The notes: generated from the sequence alone by a model not told the origin. DNA of 64,000 nucleotides from Woodsholea maritima DSM 17123 (GCF_000382325.1 NZ_KB908056.1:209097-273096), one strand, 5' to 3'. Counted from the stretch's first letter, positions 54,899 to 63,865 are shown. A program made the numbers and translations.

Positions 54899-56692
54899 CT
54901 GACCTTACCGCGCCCCACTCCACCCAGCCTTACCCTGCCCCAGCCGGGTGAGGCACAATCAAGCCGTGCGATCATCGCACGGCTATGGCGTGATTGGCTG
55001 GCCTCCAAATGGAAACTGATCCTATGGGGTCTCCTGCTTTCTATCATTACCGCGAGCGCCGTCAGCTCCTATGGCTTGGCGATCAAGTATATCTCTGACC
55101 TTATCCAGGTGCGCTCGAAAGATGTGATCTGGCTGGCCCCGGCCCTTGTCGGCATCATCGTCTGCATTCGCTCCTTAAGTCTTTACTATCAAGGCCTTGC
55201 CACAAATCGCCTGGCCCTCTCGGTGATGCGTGATTTACAAACGGCGATGTATGCGCGCCTGATCAAGGCTGATTTTGCCCGCCTGCAGGGCGAGGCGGTC
55301 GGCACCCTCATCTCGCGCTTTACCAATGACATCACCATGCTGCGCGAAAGCCTGGTGCGCGCGGCCAATAATTTGATGCGCGACAGCTTTACCGTGATCG
55401 CCTCGGTCGCGGTGATGATCTATCTCGACTGGGTTCTGGCCCTGATGGTGCTGGTGATTTTTCCCCTCGCCGGGCAACCTGTTCTGAAGATCGGTAAAGC
55501 TATCCGCAAGCGCTCCACCGCCATGCAGACCCAGATGGGCGATGTGACGAGCTTTCTGGAAGAAAGCTTTTCCGCCACCCGCATGGTCAAAACCTTCGCC
55601 CTGGAAGACTATGCCGAGGCACGCGCCAAAACCACCTTCTGGGAGCGGTTTAAGATCACCCTCTCCATGGTCGCGGAACGCGCCAAGATCGAACCGGTGA
55701 TGGAGCTGGTCGGCGGGCTGGCCATTGGAGCCGTGTTCGCCGTTGCGGGCTGGCGCGCTGCCAGCGGGGCCAGCGACCTGACGGATCTTTTGGGCTTTAT
55801 CGGAGCGATCATGGCGCTCAGCCCCGCCGCACGCGCTTTAGGCTCGCTCAGCGGGGTCATCCAAGAGGGCCTTTCGGTGCTGGACCGGGTGTTTTCAATC
55901 CTGGATGAAACGCCCAAGCTGGTTGATCAGCCTAATGCCAAACCCCTGACTTTTAAGGGCGGCCATATCCGCTTTGACGCCGTCAGCTTTGCCTATAGCG
56001 ATGGCAGCCCAGCGCTGAAATCCGTCACGATTGAAGCGGAACCGGGTCAGACCATCGCCCTTGTCGGACCGTCCGGCTCAGGCAAGACCACCGTCCTTAA
56101 TCTGATCCCGCGCCTTTATGATGTCAGCGACGGCGTCTTGTCTGTGGATGGGCAGGATGTGCGCACGGTGACCCTTTCTAGCCTGCGCGCGCGCATGGCT
56201 TTGGTGAGCCAGGACATCACCCTGTTTGATGACACCGTGCGGGCCAATATCGCGCTGGGCCGCTTGGACGCCGATGAAGCGGCCATTGTGGCCGCCGCCA
56301 AAGCCGCTGATGCCCATGACTTCATCATGACCTTGCCCCAGGGCTATGACACCCCTGTGGGGCCTAAAGGCTCCAGCCTGTCCGGCGGTCAGCGCCAGCG
56401 CCTCTCCATCGCGCGTGCCATCTTGAAAGATGCCCCGATCTTGTTGCTCGATGAAGCAACCTCGGCCCTCGATGCGCAATCTGAAGCGCGCGTGCAAGCC
56501 GCTCTCGACCGTCTGGCCCAGGGGCGCACCAGCCTGATCATCGCCCATCGCCTGTCCACCGTGCGCCATGCCGATCAGATCTATGTGATGAGTGAGGGCG
56601 AGGTGCGCGAACGCGGCACCCACGAAACCCTTCTGGCGCAAGGCGGGCTCTATGCCGATCTGGTCAAATTGCAATTGCGCGAGACGCGATGA
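54899..56692 (+). CDS. MsbA-like lipid exporter ABC transporter, apparently with a CTG start
   Basis: Half-transporter of 597 residues: six membrane helices (about 45-330) and a C-terminal ATPase with Walker A GPSGSGKTT, signature LSGGQRQRLSIARA and Walker B ILLLDEATSALDAQ. Members flip lipid A or similar lipids; the neighbours (waaA, lpxK) agree. In this frame, after the TAG at 54881, there is no ATG, GTG or TTG before 55076; a TTG there would drop the first membrane helix (KLILWGLLLSIITASAVSSY). I propose CTG at 54899 (MTLPRPTPPSLTLPQPGEA) as start; a sequencing error or a rarer codon is possible. No clear ribosome-binding site is seen. Start uncertain, identity firm. Confidence 0.85.
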   Translation: MTLPRPTPPSLTLPQPGEAQSSRAIIARLWRDWLASKWKLILWGLLLSIITASAVSSYGLAIKYISDLIQVRSKDVIWLAPALVGIIVCIRSLSLYYQGLATNRLALSVMRDLQTAMYARLIKADFARLQGEAVGTLISRFTNDITMLRESLVRAANNLMRDSFTVIASVAVMIYLDWVLALMVLVIFPLAGQPVLKIGKAIRKRSTAMQTQMGDVTSFLEESFSATRMVKTFALEDYAEARAKTTFWERFKITLSMVAERAKIEPVMELVGGLAIGAVFAVAGWRAASGASDLTDLLGFIGAIMALSPAARALGSLSGVIQEGLSVLDRVFSILDETPKLVDQPNAKPLTFKGGHIRFDAVSFAYSDGSPALKSVTIEAEPGQTIALVGPSGSGKTTVLNLIPRLYDVSDGVLSVDGQDVRTVTLSSLRARMALVSQDITLFDDTVRANIALGRLDADEAAIVAAAKAADAHDFIMTLPQGYDTPVGPKGSSLSGGQRQRLSIARAILKDAPILLLDEATSALDAQSEARVQAALDRLAQGRTSLIIAHRLSTVRHADQIYVMSEGEVRERGTHETLLAQGGLYADLVKLQLRETR

Positions 56693-56764
56693 TAGGCTGG
56701 GTCTGTCATCGCGGACTTGCTTTGAGATCCATCCGCAGAGTGAACGAGGATGTCTTGAAAACCT

Positions 56765-56876
56765 GTCACCCCAAACTTGATTTGGGGTCCATGCCGGAAG
56801 GGCTGAGCCAAGTTCTGCTCGATTAGATTATACTGAAAGCTCACGGCATGGATGCCAGATCAGGTCTGGCATGACA
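56765..56876. repeat. Dispersed repeat, family B
   Basis: 112 bp, starts GTCACCCCAAACTTGATTTG, includes GCCGGAAGGGCTGAGCCAAG and CTCACGGCATGGATGCCAGA, ends CAGGTCTGGCATGACA. Nearly identical to the copy at 63866, with only about ten differences by eye, so it spread recently. Confidence 0.9.
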
Positions 56877-56983
56877 TGTTCGACCCGAAGGGTCGCAAGC
56901 GCGAATGTCCTCAAATAGCCGACAGGCGATAGGACAAATAAGAAGTGCGCGCCCACAGCGCAGCGAGGATGTCTTGATAATCT

Positions 56984-57071
56984 GTCATCCCGGCCTTGAG
57001 CCGGGATCTATTGTCCGTGATGGCCATGTTTATAGATCCCGGATGTGCGCTAACGCTTCTCCGGGATGACA
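56984..57071. repeat. Dispersed palindromic repeat, family A
   Basis: GTCATCCCGGCCTTGAGCCG at the left, ATAGATCCCGGATG in the middle and CTCCGGGATGACA at the right. Preceded by the linker AGCGAGGATGTCTTGA. Confidence 0.85.
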
Positions 57072-57120
57072 GGTCTTTGTTTTAGCTGTTGCTGCCAAGC
57101 GAGGAAGCTTAACAAAAACC

Positions 57121-57168
57121 GCCCCCTCCGGCCTTTCAGGCCACCTCCCCCGCTTCGCAGGGGAGGAT
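57121..57168. repeat. Dispersed repeat, family C
   Basis: GCCCCCTCCGGCCTTTCAGG then CCACCTCCCCCGCTTCGCAG and GGGAGGA. It forms nested stems (GGCCTTTCAGGCC; CCCC-GCTTCGCA-GGGG). Confidence 0.75.
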
Positions 57169-57240
57169 AATCGGGCGATCAGCCCGCAAGCGCGAACGCG
57201 CGCCCGCAGCGCAGCGCAGCGAGGAAATTTAAAGAAAAAT

Positions 57241-57327
57241 GTCATCCCGGGCAAGCGTTAGCGCGACCCGGGAACTATTGAGGGTGCCAGCAAAGCGCAT
57301 AGATCCCGGATCTAGTCCGGGATGACA
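57241..57327. repeat. Dispersed palindromic repeat, family A
   Basis: GTCATCCCGGGCAAGCGTTA at the left, GGGAACTATTGAGGGTGCC in the middle, CATAGATCCCGGATCTAG and CCGGGATGACA at the right; about 87 bp. Confidence 0.85.
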
Positions 57328-57441
57328 GTATTCATTGAAAAGCCCAGAGAAAACGGCCACCCCCCGTTTCGCCTGCGAGCATATATCGAGCCAACGAACT
57401 CTCCCGGTAAGCATGAGCGCCTAGCGTCCCCACCCCAGACA

Positions 57442-57870
57442 CTAATCCCAATCCTTGGGCTTAGAGCGGGCGGCCTTAACCCCGGCGCGTTTAGATTTTG
57501 CCACCTTGTTCCGTTCAACCGAGGCGCGGGTCGGGCGTGTCGCCCGGCGCACTTTAGGCGCGATCTGGGCGGCCTCCACCATCTGGCTGAGGCGCTCTAA
57601 GGCAATCTGGCGATTTCGCTCTTGCGTGCGTGCGCTTTGCGCGGTGATCACAATCTCACCATCTTTGGTCAGCTTACTTCCGGCCAAAGTCTTCAAGCGT
57701 TGGCGGACATAAAACGGCCAGTGCTGGGCCTGATTAAGATCAAAGCGCAATTGCACCGCCGTTTCGACCTTATTGACATTCTGCCCGCCCGGTCCGCCGG
57801 CACGGATAAAACGCACACTCAGCGCGCGCTCTTCAACGCTGAGCTGGGATGTCAGATAAATGCGCGCCAT
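57442..57870 (-). CDS. arfB: Alternative ribosome-rescue factor ArfB (YaeJ)
   Basis: Peptidyl-tRNA hydrolase of stalled ribosomes, 142 residues. It has the GGQ motif in RAGGPGGQNVNKVETAVQLR and a long basic C-terminal tail (RRATRPTRASVERNKVAKSK and onward) that enters the empty mRNA channel; both are diagnostic. The gene lies on the minus strand with the phosphatase gene twelve bases upstream, opposite to the lipid A genes around it. Confidence 0.94.
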   Translation of the reverse strand: MARIYLTSQLSVEERALSVRFIRAGGPGGQNVNKVETAVQLRFDLNQAQHWPFYVRQRLKTLAGSKLTKDGEIVITAQSARTQERNRQIALERLSQMVEAAQIAPKVRRATRPTRASVERNKVAKSKRAGVKAARSKPKDWD

Positions 57871-57882
57871 CCCAAAACACCC

Positions 57883-58545
57883 CTATTCGCGGCGCAACAG
57901 TTTTTCCGTAATGACCGAGCCCAACCAGGTCGCCATAAAACCATCATGACAGGCCTGACGGTCATATTCGTTGCGCACCCAATCGAGGAATGCAATCGGG
58001 CTTTGTGCATTGCGCACGCGGTAAAGCTCAAAGAAATGATCGAGCATGCCGGTCTTACCCTGTTTGACATGGCCGTACTTGCCTGAAAGCTGCTTGATCG
58101 CCACCTCAAAGGGCGCTTTTTCATGCAGCAACATATACATCACCGCGACAATGCCCGCCCGGTCCGCCCCGGATTTACAATGCATCACGGCCGGATATTG
58201 GATCTCGTTAAACACCTCGATCAGGCGCTCAATACGCTCCACATAAGGGGCCTCACGCGAGCCCCAAGGCAGATCAACGATATCCATACCGATCTGTTGG
58301 CAGGTGTAATGCTCCAGATCATAATAATGACGGCCCGGCTGGGTTCCGCGCAGATTAAGGATCGTCTTGAACCCTTGATCCTTTAAATTGCGGATTTGCG
58401 CGGGGCTGGGCTGGTTACAGCGCCACATATCCGCGCTGATGCGGTGCATATTTTTGAACGCCAGTCGCAATACCCCGTGGTCACCCCACATCAGGCCCTG
58501 CATGGCGCGTTTATAGTCTTGTGGATTATCGAGATCATAGGTCAT
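57883..58545 (-). CDS. Dual-specificity/tyrosine phosphatase family protein
   Basis: About 220 residues. The catalytic loop is AVMHCKSGADRAGIVAVMYM (HCx5R), preceded by the DLPWGSREAPYVERIERLIE region with the general-acid Asp. It resembles bacterial Siw14/DSP-like phosphatases of the DUF442/PTP group. The ATG at 58545 (MTYDLDNPQDYKRAMQGL) is preferred; a GTG 42 bases upstream is also in frame. Its target could be phosphoprotein, phosphoinositide or nucleotide; unknown. It is divergent from DUF374 and upstream of arfB in a minus-strand pair. Confidence 0.88.
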   Translation of the reverse strand: MTYDLDNPQDYKRAMQGLMWGDHGVLRLAFKNMHRISADMWRCNQPSPAQIRNLKDQGFKTILNLRGTQPGRHYYDLEHYTCQQIGMDIVDLPWGSREAPYVERIERLIEVFNEIQYPAVMHCKSGADRAGIVAVMYMLLHEKAPFEVAIKQLSGKYGHVKQGKTGMLDHFFELYRVRNAQSPIAFLDWVRNEYDRQACHDGFMATWLGSVITEKLLRRE

Positions 58546-58631
58546 AACAGCAGTGCTTTTACTGACTTCTCTTCGATAGGCAACCACACTGAACGCTTGA
58601 CCGCGCGCGCCGGTACAGCCGACAAGACATC

Positions 58632-59456
58632 ATGGCCAGCAAACTGCTCTCTTCTCCGATTATTCAGACTGCCATTGCGGGTGTTTTGGCGAGCTATATG
58701 AGCTTTGTGAAACTCACCACGAAATGGGAGGTGCGCCACCGTGAGCGCGCCGAACCGGCCTGGGCCCTGAACAGCGGGGTTATTTGCTGTCTGTGGCATG
58801 GCCGCCTGTTGATGGCCTATCACGCCTGGCCCAAAAAGGGAGCCCAGCAAGTCTCGGTCCTTGTTTCGCGCTCGGTTGAGGGTGATGTGATCGATAAAAC
58901 GATCTCGCATCACAATCTTCTGCCCATCCGCGGATCGTCTGAGAACAAGACCAAGAAGAAAAGCAAAGGCTCGCTCAAAGCGTTTCGCCTGATGCTCAAA
59001 CACGTCAAAATGGGCAAATGCGTCGCGATCACCCCCGATGGTCCGCGCGGACCGTTACAGCGCACCGAACCGGGCACTTTGCATTTGGCGCGCGCGGCCG
59101 GTGTGCCCATCGTCACGTTAAGTTGGTCCACGCAAAAACGCGTGGTGATGAAAAGCTGGGACAAATTCATTCTGCCCTTGCCCTTTGGACGCGGCGTCAT
59201 CACCTATGGGGAGCTGATCCACGTCCCGCGTGAGACCGATGATGAGGGCCTTGTCCATTACATGCATCTGTTAGAAGACACGATAACGGCGCTGAATGAT
59301 GAGGTGGACATCGCCTGCGGGCACGCCCCCATCACCCCTGCCCCGCGTCCTCAGTATAACACGGCCTCCGAAGCGCAGAGTATTGCGAATGCGAACAATT
59401 CAGGGCGAGCCCACCCCAAGAGCGATGAGGGTGATGAAGAGGAGGCGCGCCCATGA
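58632..59456 (+). CDS. DUF374 lysophospholipid acyltransferase family protein
   Basis: A 274-residue membrane-associated protein, PlsC-related family found next to waaA in alphaproteobacteria. The N terminus has a hydrophobic helix (about 10-26), then CLWHGRLLMAYHAWP (the HxxxxD-type box is HGRLLM), and the ITPDGPRGPLQRTEPGTLHL core. The C-terminal 30 residues are acidic and low complexity. It overlaps waaA by four bases (ATGA). Probable role in lipid A or phospholipid acylation. Confidence 0.9.
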   Translation: MASKLLSSPIIQTAIAGVLASYMSFVKLTTKWEVRHRERAEPAWALNSGVICCLWHGRLLMAYHAWPKKGAQQVSVLVSRSVEGDVIDKTISHHNLLPIRGSSENKTKKKSKGSLKAFRLMLKHVKMGKCVAITPDGPRGPLQRTEPGTLHLARAAGVPIVTLSWSTQKRVVMKSWDKFILPLPFGRGVITYGELIHVPRETDDEGLVHYMHLLEDTITALNDEVDIACGHAPITPAPRPQYNTASEAQSIANANNSGRAHPKSDEGDEEEARP

Positions 59457-60730
59457 GCCTTCCTTTTGGATTGCGCCTTTATCGCGCAGGCACGCATCTG
59501 GCCGGTTGGATCGTCCCCCCCTTGTTGAAAGACCGGGTACGTAAAGGCAAGGAAGACCCTGAGCGGTTATGCGAACGCCAAGGGCTCAGCGCGCTGGCCC
59601 GCCCCGAAGGCCGTCTCATCTGGATCCATGGGGCCAGCGTCGGCGAAAGCCTGATCTCGCTTTGCCTGATCCATGAGTTGAAAGCGCGCCATCCCAACGC
59701 CTTCATCCTGTGCACCTCGGGCACGCGAACCTCGGCGCATTTATTATCCCAGCGCCTTCCTGAAGGCAGCGCCCATCATTATGTGCCTATTGATCGCCTG
59801 GACTGGGCCAAGGCCTTTGTTGATCATTGGCAGCCTGATCTGGCGATCTTCGTGGAATCCGAGCTGTGGCCCAATCTGATCATTGAAACCGCGCGCACCG
59901 GCGCGGCGATGGCCCTGGTCAATGCGCGCATGAATGAAGGCTCGCTGAAATCCTGGCGCGCCTGGCATGACAGCGCCAACTGGCTGCTGGGCTGTTTTGA
60001 CTGGATCGGCCCGGCCGATCAACGCACGGCTGAGGGCCTGTCCAAGCTGCTCGGACAAGACATCGCCGTCGCGGGCAATCTGAAGCTGGATGCCCCCGCC
60101 GCCCCCGCCCCGGCCAATCTGGTTGAGGATATGCGCACCCTGGTGGGCGATCGCCCCCTCTGGCTCGCCGCCTCCACCCATGAAGGCGAAGAGGCGCTGG
60201 TGTTGAACGCGCATAAACAGCTGCTCAGCACCGATCCCAACGCGCTCTTGATCTTGGCTCCGCGCCATCCCGAACGCGCCCAGCCGATCAGCGATCTGAT
60301 CACCAAGGCGGGCCTCAGCTATGCCCAGCGCTCGAAAAAGCAAGATCCCGATGCCCAGACCCAGGTCTGGCTGGTGGATACGCTGGGCGAGATGGGTTTC
60401 TGGTTTGCCCTGGCCCCCGCCGCGCTGATGGGCGGCAGCCTGGTCGATGGCATTGGCGGGCATAACCCGGTTGAAGCCACCAAGGCGGGCGCGAAGGTTG
60501 CCACCGGGCCGTTTACCGCCAGCTTCACCGATATTTATGCCGCCTATATCAAGACCAAGGGCGCGGTGATCACCAAGGATAGCGAAGCCATCGCCGCCTT
60601 TGTGCGCCAGGTTTGGGCCGGGGACGGACCGAGCCTCGATCACGCCCGCCAAGCCTTGAAGATCGCTTCCGGCGGGGCCTTGGAGACGACGCTGAACGCG
60701 CTGGATCGCCTGATCCCTGAAGAGGCTTAA
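59453..60730 (+). CDS. waaA: 3-deoxy-D-manno-octulosonic acid transferase
   Basis: Kdo transferase of lipid A core synthesis, 425 residues, GT30 family. Signatures are LIWIHGASVGESLISLCLI, VFVESELWPNLI-type FVESELWPNLIIETA, and LMGGSLVDGIGGHNPVEAT in the sugar-nucleotide site. It has an N-terminal membrane-associated segment and is coupled to DUF374 upstream and lpxK downstream (three-base gap). Order waaA-lpxK-lpxL is conserved. Confidence 0.95.
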   Translation: MSLPFGLRLYRAGTHLAGWIVPPLLKDRVRKGKEDPERLCERQGLSALARPEGRLIWIHGASVGESLISLCLIHELKARHPNAFILCTSGTRTSAHLLSQRLPEGSAHHYVPIDRLDWAKAFVDHWQPDLAIFVESELWPNLIIETARTGAAMALVNARMNEGSLKSWRAWHDSANWLLGCFDWIGPADQRTAEGLSKLLGQDIAVAGNLKLDAPAAPAPANLVEDMRTLVGDRPLWLAASTHEGEEALVLNAHKQLLSTDPNALLILAPRHPERAQPISDLITKAGLSYAQRSKKQDPDAQTQVWLVDTLGEMGFWFALAPAALMGGSLVDGIGGHNPVEATKAGAKVATGPFTASFTDIYAAYIKTKGAVITKDSEAIAAFVRQVWAGDGPSLDHARQALKIASGGALETTLNALDRLIPEEA

Positions 60731-60733
60731 GCG

Positions 60734-61744
60734 ATGCGCGCCCCCAGCTTTTGGAGCGCCGATGAAGCGCGCGGCTCTGCGCGCCTGACCCGCGCCTTAC
60801 TCAGCCCCTTGGGTTATCTTTATGCCTGGGGCACGGCGCACCGCATCGCAACAACCAAACCCCATAAGGCCGAGGCCAAAGTGATCTGCGTCGGCAATCT
60901 GACTATGGGCGGCACGGGTAAAACCCCCCTCACCGCGCGTCTGATGGAAATCCTGCGCGAGATGGGTCATCGCCCGGCCAGCCTGTCGCGCGGCTATGGC
61001 GGGCATGAAGCGGGACCGCTAAAAGTGGATCTCACCCGGCATACACCCCGCGATGTCGGGGATGAGCCTTGCCTGCTGGCACGCACGGGCGAAGCCTATA
61101 TTGCGCGCGAACGCCCAGCCGGGGCGGATCTGGCCGCGCACAATGGTGCCGATGTCATCATCATGGATGATGGTCATCAAAACCCAACCCTCTACAAAAA
61201 TTACTCAATTGTCGTCGTCGACGGGCAAACCGGCTGGGGACCAGGTCCGTTGTTTCCCGCCGGGCCGTTACGCGAACCGGTTCAAGCCGGGCTCGCGCGT
61301 GCGGACATGATCATCGTCATGGGCCCGGATGACGCTTTCACCCCACCCTATCGCGCCCTGGGGCTGGAGGACTTGGAAAAGCCGATCCTGCGTGCCTGGC
61401 TCGCGCCCACATCCCCACCCCCCGAAGGTCCCTTGCTGGCCTTTGCCGGGATTGGCCGCCCGCAAAAGGTGTTCGATGCCCTGACCCGGGCAGGCGCAAA
61501 TCTGGTCGAAGCGATTAGCTTTCCCGACCATCACCCCTATAGCGAGGCCGAGATTGCCCGCCTTCTCGATCTGGCCGAAGCCCATCAGGCCCGTCTCATC
61601 ACCACCGAAAAAGATTGGGTACGCTTATCGCCCGCGCATCGCGAAGCGATCCTGACCTGGCCTGTACGCGCCGAGATTTCCCACCTTGACAGTCTCACCG
61701 CGCACCTACGCACGGTGATGGACGCGCCTCTCACCTTGGAGTAA
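60734..61744 (+). CDS. lpxK: Tetraacyldisaccharide 4'-kinase
   Basis: Phosphorylates the lipid A disaccharide at 4', 336 residues. The P-loop is LTMGGTGKTPLTARLMEIL, and the second motif DVIIMDDGHQNPTLYKN carries the catalytic Asp. The C-terminal LITTEKDWVRL motif is typical. It starts three bases after the waaA stop, so translation is coupled, and is followed by the LpxL-type gene after ten bases. Confidence 0.95.
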   Translation: MRAPSFWSADEARGSARLTRALLSPLGYLYAWGTAHRIATTKPHKAEAKVICVGNLTMGGTGKTPLTARLMEILREMGHRPASLSRGYGGHEAGPLKVDLTRHTPRDVGDEPCLLARTGEAYIARERPAGADLAAHNGADVIIMDDGHQNPTLYKNYSIVVVDGQTGWGPGPLFPAGPLREPVQAGLARADMIIVMGPDDAFTPPYRALGLEDLEKPILRAWLAPTSPPPEGPLLAFAGIGRPQKVFDALTRAGANLVEAISFPDHHPYSEAEIARLLDLAEAHQARLITTEKDWVRLSPAHREAILTWPVRAEISHLDSLTAHLRTVMDAPLTLE

Positions 61745-61754
61745 ACCCGCCATC

Positions 61755-62666
61755 ATGACTGGATTTCTGCAACATATCGGATGGCGTGCCGAGGCCTTAG
61801 CCTGGGACGGGTATAATACTATGTTCCGCGCCATGGGCCCGGAAAAAGCCAGCCAGTTTGGCGCAGATCTGTTTAAAGTCTTAGGCCCCAAAACCCCGAC
61901 CGATCATATTGCCCGGGTCAATATGCGCGTGGCCTTCCCCGATGCGCATGAGCGTGAGATTGATCAATTGATCGTGCGCATGTGGGATAATTTCGGGCGT
62001 ACGGCGGCAGAATTCCCCAATATGCACCGCCTGGATTATTCAGGAAAAAGCGATCAGGTTGAGATCGAGGGCCTGGATATCCTGCATGAGATCAGCAAAA
62101 GCGGCGAGCCCGCCATTCTGGTCGGGGGCCATTTTGCCAATTGGGAAGTGTTAGGCGCGACGATCAGCAATCATGTTGCGACCTGCCGCATCACCTATCG
62201 CCACGCCAATAATCCCATCATCGACCAGCGCATTATTGATCAACGCGAAGCCTATGGCGTGCGGATTTTCGCGCCCAAAGGCAGCGATGGCGCGAAGGAA
62301 GCGATGAAAGCGCTAAAGCTGGGCAATAGCGTCGGCATCATGAATGATCAAAAAATGAATGATGGGATCGCTGTGCCCTTTTTTGGGCGCGAGGCGATGA
62401 CCGCCTCTGGCCCCTCACGCCTGGCCATGAAGTATAATGCCAAGCTGATCCCGATGAATGTGCGCCGCCTGGACGGGGTACGTTTCAAGGTCACGGTCTA
62501 TGAGCCCATCGCGCTTTCAACCCATCCCAACAAGACCCAGGCGATTTATGAAACCGCCTGTAAAGTCACCCAAATTATTGAGCGTTGGATCCATGAAGCG
62601 CCCGCGCAATGGTTCTGGGTACACCGGCGCTTTGAAAAATCGCTCTACCGCAAGACCTCGGGCTGA
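61755..62666 (+). CDS. Lipid A late acyltransferase (LpxL/HtrB-like)
   Basis: A 303-residue membrane acyltransferase that adds a secondary acyl chain to Kdo-lipid A. The catalytic HxxxxD/E site is LVGGHFANWEVLGA, and the family block RRFEKSLYRK is at the C terminus. It ends inside the 3' end of the convergent M23 gene (22-base overlap). LpxL and LpxM cannot be distinguished from sequence alone. Confidence 0.9.
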   Translation: MTGFLQHIGWRAEALAWDGYNTMFRAMGPEKASQFGADLFKVLGPKTPTDHIARVNMRVAFPDAHEREIDQLIVRMWDNFGRTAAEFPNMHRLDYSGKSDQVEIEGLDILHEISKSGEPAILVGGHFANWEVLGATISNHVATCRITYRHANNPIIDQRIIDQREAYGVRIFAPKGSDGAKEAMKALKLGNSVGIMNDQKMNDGIAVPFFGREAMTASGPSRLAMKYNAKLIPMNVRRLDGVRFKVTVYEPIALSTHPNKTQAIYETACKVTQIIERWIHEAPAQWFWVHRRFEKSLYRKTSG

Positions 62667-63478
62667 AGGTCCAACGTCAGGGCCGGATCGATATAGCGAT
62701 CATGCCATTTGATCCGCCAATCGAGATGCGGACCGGTTGAACGCCCACCAGCCCCAATCGCGCCGATGCGATCACCTTGTTTGACGACCTGACCGACCTC
62801 AACATCCACCGCAGAGAGATGCAAGAAGGCCGAGGTGAAGCCCTGGCCATGGTCGATAAAGATCAGACCGCCCTCATAATACATATCCGCATCGGCCAAG
62901 GTCACGATGCCATCGGCCGGAGTGACAACTTCAGTGCCCACGGGACCGGCCATGTCCAGGCCATAATGGGGCCGGCGCGGCTCGCCATTATAATAGCGCT
63001 GCGAACCATAAACCCCGGTAATCGGCCCATCGGCGGGCATAATAAAACCTTCGGCAAAGCCTGGGACATCCCAGCGCGAAGTATAAGCCTCGCGCTTGCG
63101 CGCGCCTTCGGCCCGGATACGCGCGAGCACCTCGTCTGGCGGGCTGACATATTGCTGGGGCACACCCTCGACATATTGGATATCGTATTCACGCTGGGTC
63201 ACGGCGATGTCTTCGCGATACGTCTCTTCACCACCCATGCGGACCACCATCTGGGTTTCGGGCTGCGCATCGCGGTCATGGCCCAGAACCACCCAACCAA
63301 AGGCGTCGGCGCTGACGGTAATATCACCCAGGCTCACTTCGCTGCCCGGTAAAGTCCGGCAGATCAGTAACGCGCCTTGAATATGCTCACCCACGCAGGA
63401 AATGGGACGGGCCGCTGGAGCGGGCATTTCGCTAGATTGAGACAGGCTCGCGATCAGCGCCAGCAGAAAAGTGGTCAT
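62645..63478 (-). CDS. M23-family (LytM-type) metallopeptidase, periplasmic
   Basis: A 277-residue exported protein: signal peptide MTTFLLALIASLSQSSEMPA, a middle domain, and a C-terminal peptidase domain. The zinc motif is HYGLDMAGPVG (HxxxD), followed by HLSAVDVEVGQVV and GPHLDWRIKW; the usual HxH reads HLD, a variant common in alphaproteobacterial members, so the third zinc ligand position is Asp. It may cut peptidoglycan or act as an amidase activator. It converges with the LpxL-like gene, with a 22-base overlap of the ends. Confidence 0.9.
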   Translation of the reverse strand: MTTFLLALIASLSQSSEMPAPAARPISCVGEHIQGALLICRTLPGSEVSLGDITVSADAFGWVVLGHDRDAQPETQMVVRMGGEETYREDIAVTQREYDIQYVEGVPQQYVSPPDEVLARIRAEGARKREAYTSRWDVPGFAEGFIMPADGPITGVYGSQRYYNGEPRRPHYGLDMAGPVGTEVVTPADGIVTLADADMYYEGGLIFIDHGQGFTSAFLHLSAVDVEVGQVVKQGDRIGAIGAGGRSTGPHLDWRIKWHDRYIDPALTLDLQPEVLR

Positions 63479-63502
63479 ATCCTCATCCCCTCAAAGGCTA
63501 GA

Positions 63503-63730
63503 TTAATTACCCGGCGTATCGGCGTGAATTTGTAGCCAGCGCTTAGTTGCCGTCGGCCCATCGATATAGGCCTCTTGCAGCTCCGCACTCCAATAGCGCA
63601 GATTGTTCAAGGCAATACGCTCACCCGTCACCGCGCACAGCACATATGCCCCCGGCTGGAGGATGATGTAATCCGCATCGCCATATTCGATTTTGGCTTC
63701 GCCCGCAAAATCGCGGTCAAACTTGTTCAT
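63503..63730 (-). CDS. DUF2093 protein
   Basis: A 75-residue protein from ATG 63730 (MNKFDRDFAGEAKIEYGDAD), preceded by GGAGA. The core VLCAVTGERIALNNLRYWSAELQ is the DUF2093 hallmark, a family restricted to alphaproteobacteria and often located next to lpxK and M23 genes. Function unknown. It lies 24 bases upstream of the M23 gene on the minus strand. The 270 bases after its start contain a dispersed repeat and then the window end. Confidence 0.92.
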   Translation of the reverse strand: MNKFDRDFAGEAKIEYGDADYIILQPGAYVLCAVTGERIALNNLRYWSAELQEAYIDGPTATKRWLQIHADTPGN

Positions 63731-63865
63731 GAAGCTCTCCGTGTTCCTGCCTGATGTCTTATCATGAAGATCCAAGCTGAACCAAGACTGATGATGTGTT
63801 TTACGGCCAAGATGGGCGATGGAGGAATTCAGCCAGAAAGCGCGCGCGAACCGTCAAAGGAAGCT

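Larger units (their letters stand above)
56693..57441. other. Repeat depot between the MsbA-like gene and arfB
   Basis: 749 bases without a supported gene. It contains one family-B copy, two full and one partial family-A copies and one family-C copy (separate entries), connected by linkers like AGCGAGGATGTCTTGA and GCGCCCGCAGCGCAGCGCAG. From 57328 to 57441 there is no repeat and no ORF that would be kept. It splits the otherwise conserved order of lipid export and Kdo transferase genes. Confidence 0.85.

Noticed and set aside
59744..60652. 302-codon minus-strand ORF opposite waaA
   Set aside because: Antisense shadow of a conserved GT30 gene; Gly/Ile/Gln-rich without motifs.
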